Below are positions 61,718 through 64,000 of a stretch of 64,000 bases of DNA, piece after piece. Under the pieces are notes generated by a model. It was not told the DNA's origin and made no database searches. It saw only the letters and a list, made by a program, of their open reading frames with translations. Every line of letters starts with the position of its first letter. The stretch's first letter is position 1. The DNA comes from Pseudoxanthomonas suwonensis (GTDB lineage: Bacteria > Pseudomonadota > Gammaproteobacteria > Xanthomonadales > Xanthomonadaceae): contig QFNC01000001.1 in NCBI GenBank assembly GCA_003240695.1, forward strand, positions 62,001 to 126,000, read 5' to 3'. A program made the position numbers and the translations under genes.

Positions 61718-63846
61718 CGATTCCGCAACAGCGCCTGGCGCAGATGGCCGATGCGATGCAGCGCGTCTGTGCCGATCGGCAGCCGTCAGCCCGGGCCCGC
61801 AGCCGCATCGAGCTGGTGCGCGGCGAGGCCAAGGCGGCCGCGGCCGACCTGTACATCTACGGCACCATCGGCGATGACTGGTACAGCGAGTCCGTTGCTG
61901 CCACCGACGTGGTGCAGCAGCTCAATGAGATGGACGGCAGCGTGACCACGCTGAACGTGTACATCAACAGCATCGGCGGCAGCGTGGCTGATGGCCTGGC
62001 CATCTACAACGCGCTGCGCCGGAAAGCGGCCGCCGGCGTGGATGTGCTGACGCACGTGGATGGCGTGGCAGCCAGCATCTCCAGCCTGATCCTGTGTGCC
62101 GGAAATACCGTGTCGATGCCGGCCAACACGCGGCTGATGGTGCACGCACCGTGGGGTGGCCTGTACGTGAGCGGCAACAGCGCCGATGTGCGCAAGGCTG
62201 CCGACGACTTTGCCGACGTGCTGGACGGTTTTGCCGACGCAATGGCCGAAGGCTATGTGGAAAAGACCGGCATGCCGAAGGATGCCGCCCTCGCGCTGCT
62301 GACCGATGGGCAGGACCACTGGTACAGCGCCGCCGAGGCCAAGGTACTTGGCTTCTGCGACACCGTGATCGGGGGCAGCGCCGACGCGGAAACAGACGAT
62401 GACGATTCGGGCAGCAATGCGCCCGCGGCGGCCCGTGCCGTCGCCACAGCTCCGCTGGCGATGGCCGGCACCCAACAGGCGGCACAGCCCGCCGCCACTG
62501 TCCAGGAGACGACCATGAGTGAAACCACCACCCCGAAGGCGGGCGCCCAGCAGCCGCAGGCGGCCACCGATGTGCTGGCCGCGCTGCGTGTGCGAAATGA
62601 CGAAATCAAGGCGCTGGCCATGCCGCATTTTCGCAATGCCGATGTCAAGGCCTACTACGACGACGTGATTGCCGCAGCCGATCCGACGGTGACCGCCGGC
62701 GACGTCGGCAAGCAGATCCTGGCCATTCTCGGCAAGGGTCGGGAATCGCTGAATCCCGGCCGCGTGGAAGCCGGCCCCGACCAGCGCGAAAAATCCGTGG
62801 AAGCCATGGTGAATGCCGTGGAGTCCCGCGCCGGCGTGGCGAAGGCCGAGAGCGGCAATCCGTTCGTCGGCATGTCCCTGTCGGAAATCGCCCGTGCCTG
62901 CGCCGAGCGTGCCGGTGCCGACGTGCGCGGCAAGTCGCGCCACGACATCGTGGGCCTGGCATTCACGCACAGCACGTCGGATTTCCCCGGCCTGCTGGGC
63001 ACGGCGGCGCGCAAGGCTGTGCTGAAGGGGTATCAGGAAGTCGAAACCGCGCTGGAGTCCATCACCACAGACGTGTCGGTTCCGGACTTCCTGGAGCGGA
63101 CGCTGATGGGCCTCGGCGCCTTCAGCGATCTGGACAGGATTCCGGAGGGCGGCGAGTACAAGTACGGCACCTTCAGCGAGCAATCGCAGCGCGTGCGGCT
63201 GGTGACGTTCGGCAAGCTGTTCAGCATCACCCGTCAGGCGATCATCAACGACGACCTGGGCGTTTTCAACGAGGTGCCGCGCAAGATGGGCCAGGCGGCC
63301 CGCCGCACCGTGGCGCGTGCACTGTTCGACCTGCTGGCGAGCAACCCGGTGATGGCCGACGGCAAGCCGCTGTTCCACGCCGACCACGGCAATCTGGTGA
63401 CTCCAGGCAGCACCATCAGCACCACCAGTGTTGACCAGATGCGCACGCTGATGGCGCTGCAGAAGGACTCCGACGGCAACACCATCCGGATGCCGCTGGC
63501 CGCACTGCTGGTGCCGGTGGCACTGCGTGGCCAAGCGCTGACGGTGAAGTCCAGCCAGTATGCCGTGGACGGCAGCAAGAACCTGACCACGCCGAACATC
63601 GTGCGGGACACCTTCGAGGTGTACGACGATCCGCGCCTGGACGCGCAAAGCAGCACCGCGTGGTACGGGCTGGCAGAAAAGGCCGTGGCCGACACCCTGG
63701 TGATCGCTTACTTGGACGGCCAGAAGGAGCCCTATCTGGAAGAGCAGCAGGGCTTCACCGTGGACGGCGTGGCCTGGAAGGTGCGCATCGATGCGGCGCC
63801 GGCGATTGCCGACTGGCGCGGCATCGTGAAGAACCCGGGCGCCTGA
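61714..63846 (+). CDS. ClpP-type head protease fused to major capsid protein
   Basis: The 710-residue product has a ClpP/S49-like maturation protease at residues about 45-215, with Ser121 ('HVDGVAASISSLI'), His144 ('RLMVHAPWGG') and the 'NSIGGSVADGLAIYNAL' block. A linker and scaffold-like region follow (about 240-380), then a major capsid domain (about 400-705: 'LERTLMGLGAFSDLDRIPEG', 'FGKLFSITRQAIINDDLGVF', 'PLFHADHGNLV'). In lambda relatives these are separate genes. An internal ribosome site and ATG (Met268) could give a 443-residue scaffold-capsid product. Confidence 0.92.
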   Translation: MTIPQQRLAQMADAMQRVCADRQPSARARSRIELVRGEAKAAAADLYIYGTIGDDWYSESVAATDVVQQLNEMDGSVTTLNVYINSIGGSVADGLAIYNALRRKAAAGVDVLTHVDGVAASISSLILCAGNTVSMPANTRLMVHAPWGGLYVSGNSADVRKAADDFADVLDGFADAMAEGYVEKTGMPKDAALALLTDGQDHWYSAAEAKVLGFCDTVIGGSADAETDDDDSGSNAPAAARAVATAPLAMAGTQQAAQPAATVQETTMSETTTPKAGAQQPQAATDVLAALRVRNDEIKALAMPHFRNADVKAYYDDVIAAADPTVTAGDVGKQILAILGKGRESLNPGRVEAGPDQREKSVEAMVNAVESRAGVAKAESGNPFVGMSLSEIARACAERAGADVRGKSRHDIVGLAFTHSTSDFPGLLGTAARKAVLKGYQEVETALESITTDVSVPDFLERTLMGLGAFSDLDRIPEGGEYKYGTFSEQSQRVRLVTFGKLFSITRQAIINDDLGVFNEVPRKMGQAARRTVARALFDLLASNPVMADGKPLFHADHGNLVTPGSTISTTSVDQMRTLMALQKDSDGNTIRMPLAALLVPVALRGQALTVKSSQYAVDGSKNLTTPNIVRDTFEVYDDPRLDAQSSTAWYGLAEKAVADTLVIAYLDGQKEPYLEEQQGFTVDGVAWKVRIDAAPAIADWRGIVKNPGA
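62504..62517 (+). promoter_or_regulatory. Internal ribosome site in the protease-capsid gene
   Basis: AGGAG (62504-62508) lies six bases before an in-frame ATG (62515, Met268) at the boundary between the protease and the scaffold-like part. This is ideal spacing and resembles the internal start that makes lambda Nu3 from gene C. Confidence 0.7.
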
Positions 63847-63928
63847 TCGGCGGAGAGACAGAACCAGGCATGCCCGCTGCGGCGGGCTGCCACCAAGGCA
63901 GCGACCGAATCAACAACGAGGTGACGGC

Positions 63929-64000
63929 ATGAAGAATTACATTGCAGACGGCGAGGTGTACCCGCACACCGTTGCCGGAGCGGCGGTGAAAAGCGGCGAC
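63929..64000 (+). CDS. DUF2190-like capsid protein, 5' end only
   Basis: The 24 visible residues ('MKNYIADGEVYPHTVAGAAV') match the start of DUF2190 proteins, short capsid-associated or decoration proteins that follow the major capsid gene. A GAGGTGACGGC ribosome region precedes the ATG. The rest lies outside the window. Confidence 0.65.
   Translation, partial: MKNYIADGEVYPHTVAGAAVKSGD

Larger units (their letters stand above)
38170..64000. mobile_element. Lambdoid prophage (left part)
   Basis: The element starts where the LacI-type gene breaks and continues past the window. It has a leftward early operon, a CI/Cro switch with shared operators, replication, methylase, terminase, portal and protease-capsid genes in siphovirus order. 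The integrase gene and tail genes are not in the window, so the integrase is presumably near the right end. The left boundary is approximate (38,170-38,240), because the attachment core cannot be read without the right junction. Confidence 0.9.

Overview
The window is high-GC gammaproteobacterial DNA, most likely from the family Xanthomonadaceae/Lysobacteraceae (genus not resolved). Support: a LexA operator of the TTAG-N6-TACTA type described for Xylella/Xanthomonas, GyrA with Gln at position 83 as in Stenotrophomonas and Xanthomonas, a lexA-recA-recX-alaS-csrA gene order, a DUF3011 secreted protein, and attC sites of the integron type common in this family.

Bases 1 to about 38,190 are host chromosome. 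In order: zipA and smc (minus strand); ligA, epmA, a DUF3011 secreted protein, mtnA, a frameshifted M28 peptidase, gyrA, a secreted hypothetical, a large alpha-2-macroglobulin lipoprotein and a small exported protein (plus); mutS and trxC (minus), next to a deletion scar holding remnants of an RND efflux pump and a DUF3365 gene; a sulfide/persulfide cluster (rhodanese, ArsR regulator, ETHE1-like hydrolase) and a secreted metallophosphoesterase; pncC; a multiply broken gene; tRNA-Arg and tRNA-Ser; then csrA, alaS, recX, recA and lexA on the minus strand, diverging from a 49-codon ORF translationally coupled to a CorA-type transporter. Patchwork gene remnants, tRNA-Val, a TPR protein and a truncated LacI regulator follow. 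This stretch contains many decayed genes.

From about 38,190 to the end of the window is a lambdoid (siphovirus-type) prophage that interrupts the LacI gene; its right end, tail genes and probable integrase lie outside. A leftward early operon (45,755 down to 38,325) starts at a promoter (PL) overlapping a repressor operator. The immunity block is CI (minus) and a Cro-like gene (plus). It carries cargo between CI and PL, the place of rexAB in lambda: a hypothetical gene plus TcmP, co-oriented with CI, and a convergent DUF5131 (three-Cys-motif) gene. Rightward genes are regulators, a P4-alpha-like primase/helicase followed by iteron-like repeats, a probable small terminase, Dam, an HNH endonuclease, an AntA/KilAC antirepressor, the large terminase, portal, and a ClpP-type protease fused to the major capsid protein with an internal start.

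The most unusual structure is in the distal leftward operon (38,840-43,700): an integron-like array of eleven small gene cassettes, separated by ten complete attC sites and bounded by two half-sites, with no integron integrase in the window. The cassette genes look like phage accessory genes, each with its own Shine-Dalgarno close behind an attC, and probably depend on PL for transcription. One cassette carries a C5-cytosine methyltransferase gene overlapped for about 900 bases, in another frame of the same strand, by a second ORF with a repeated Trp-Pro-Thr-Pro motif.
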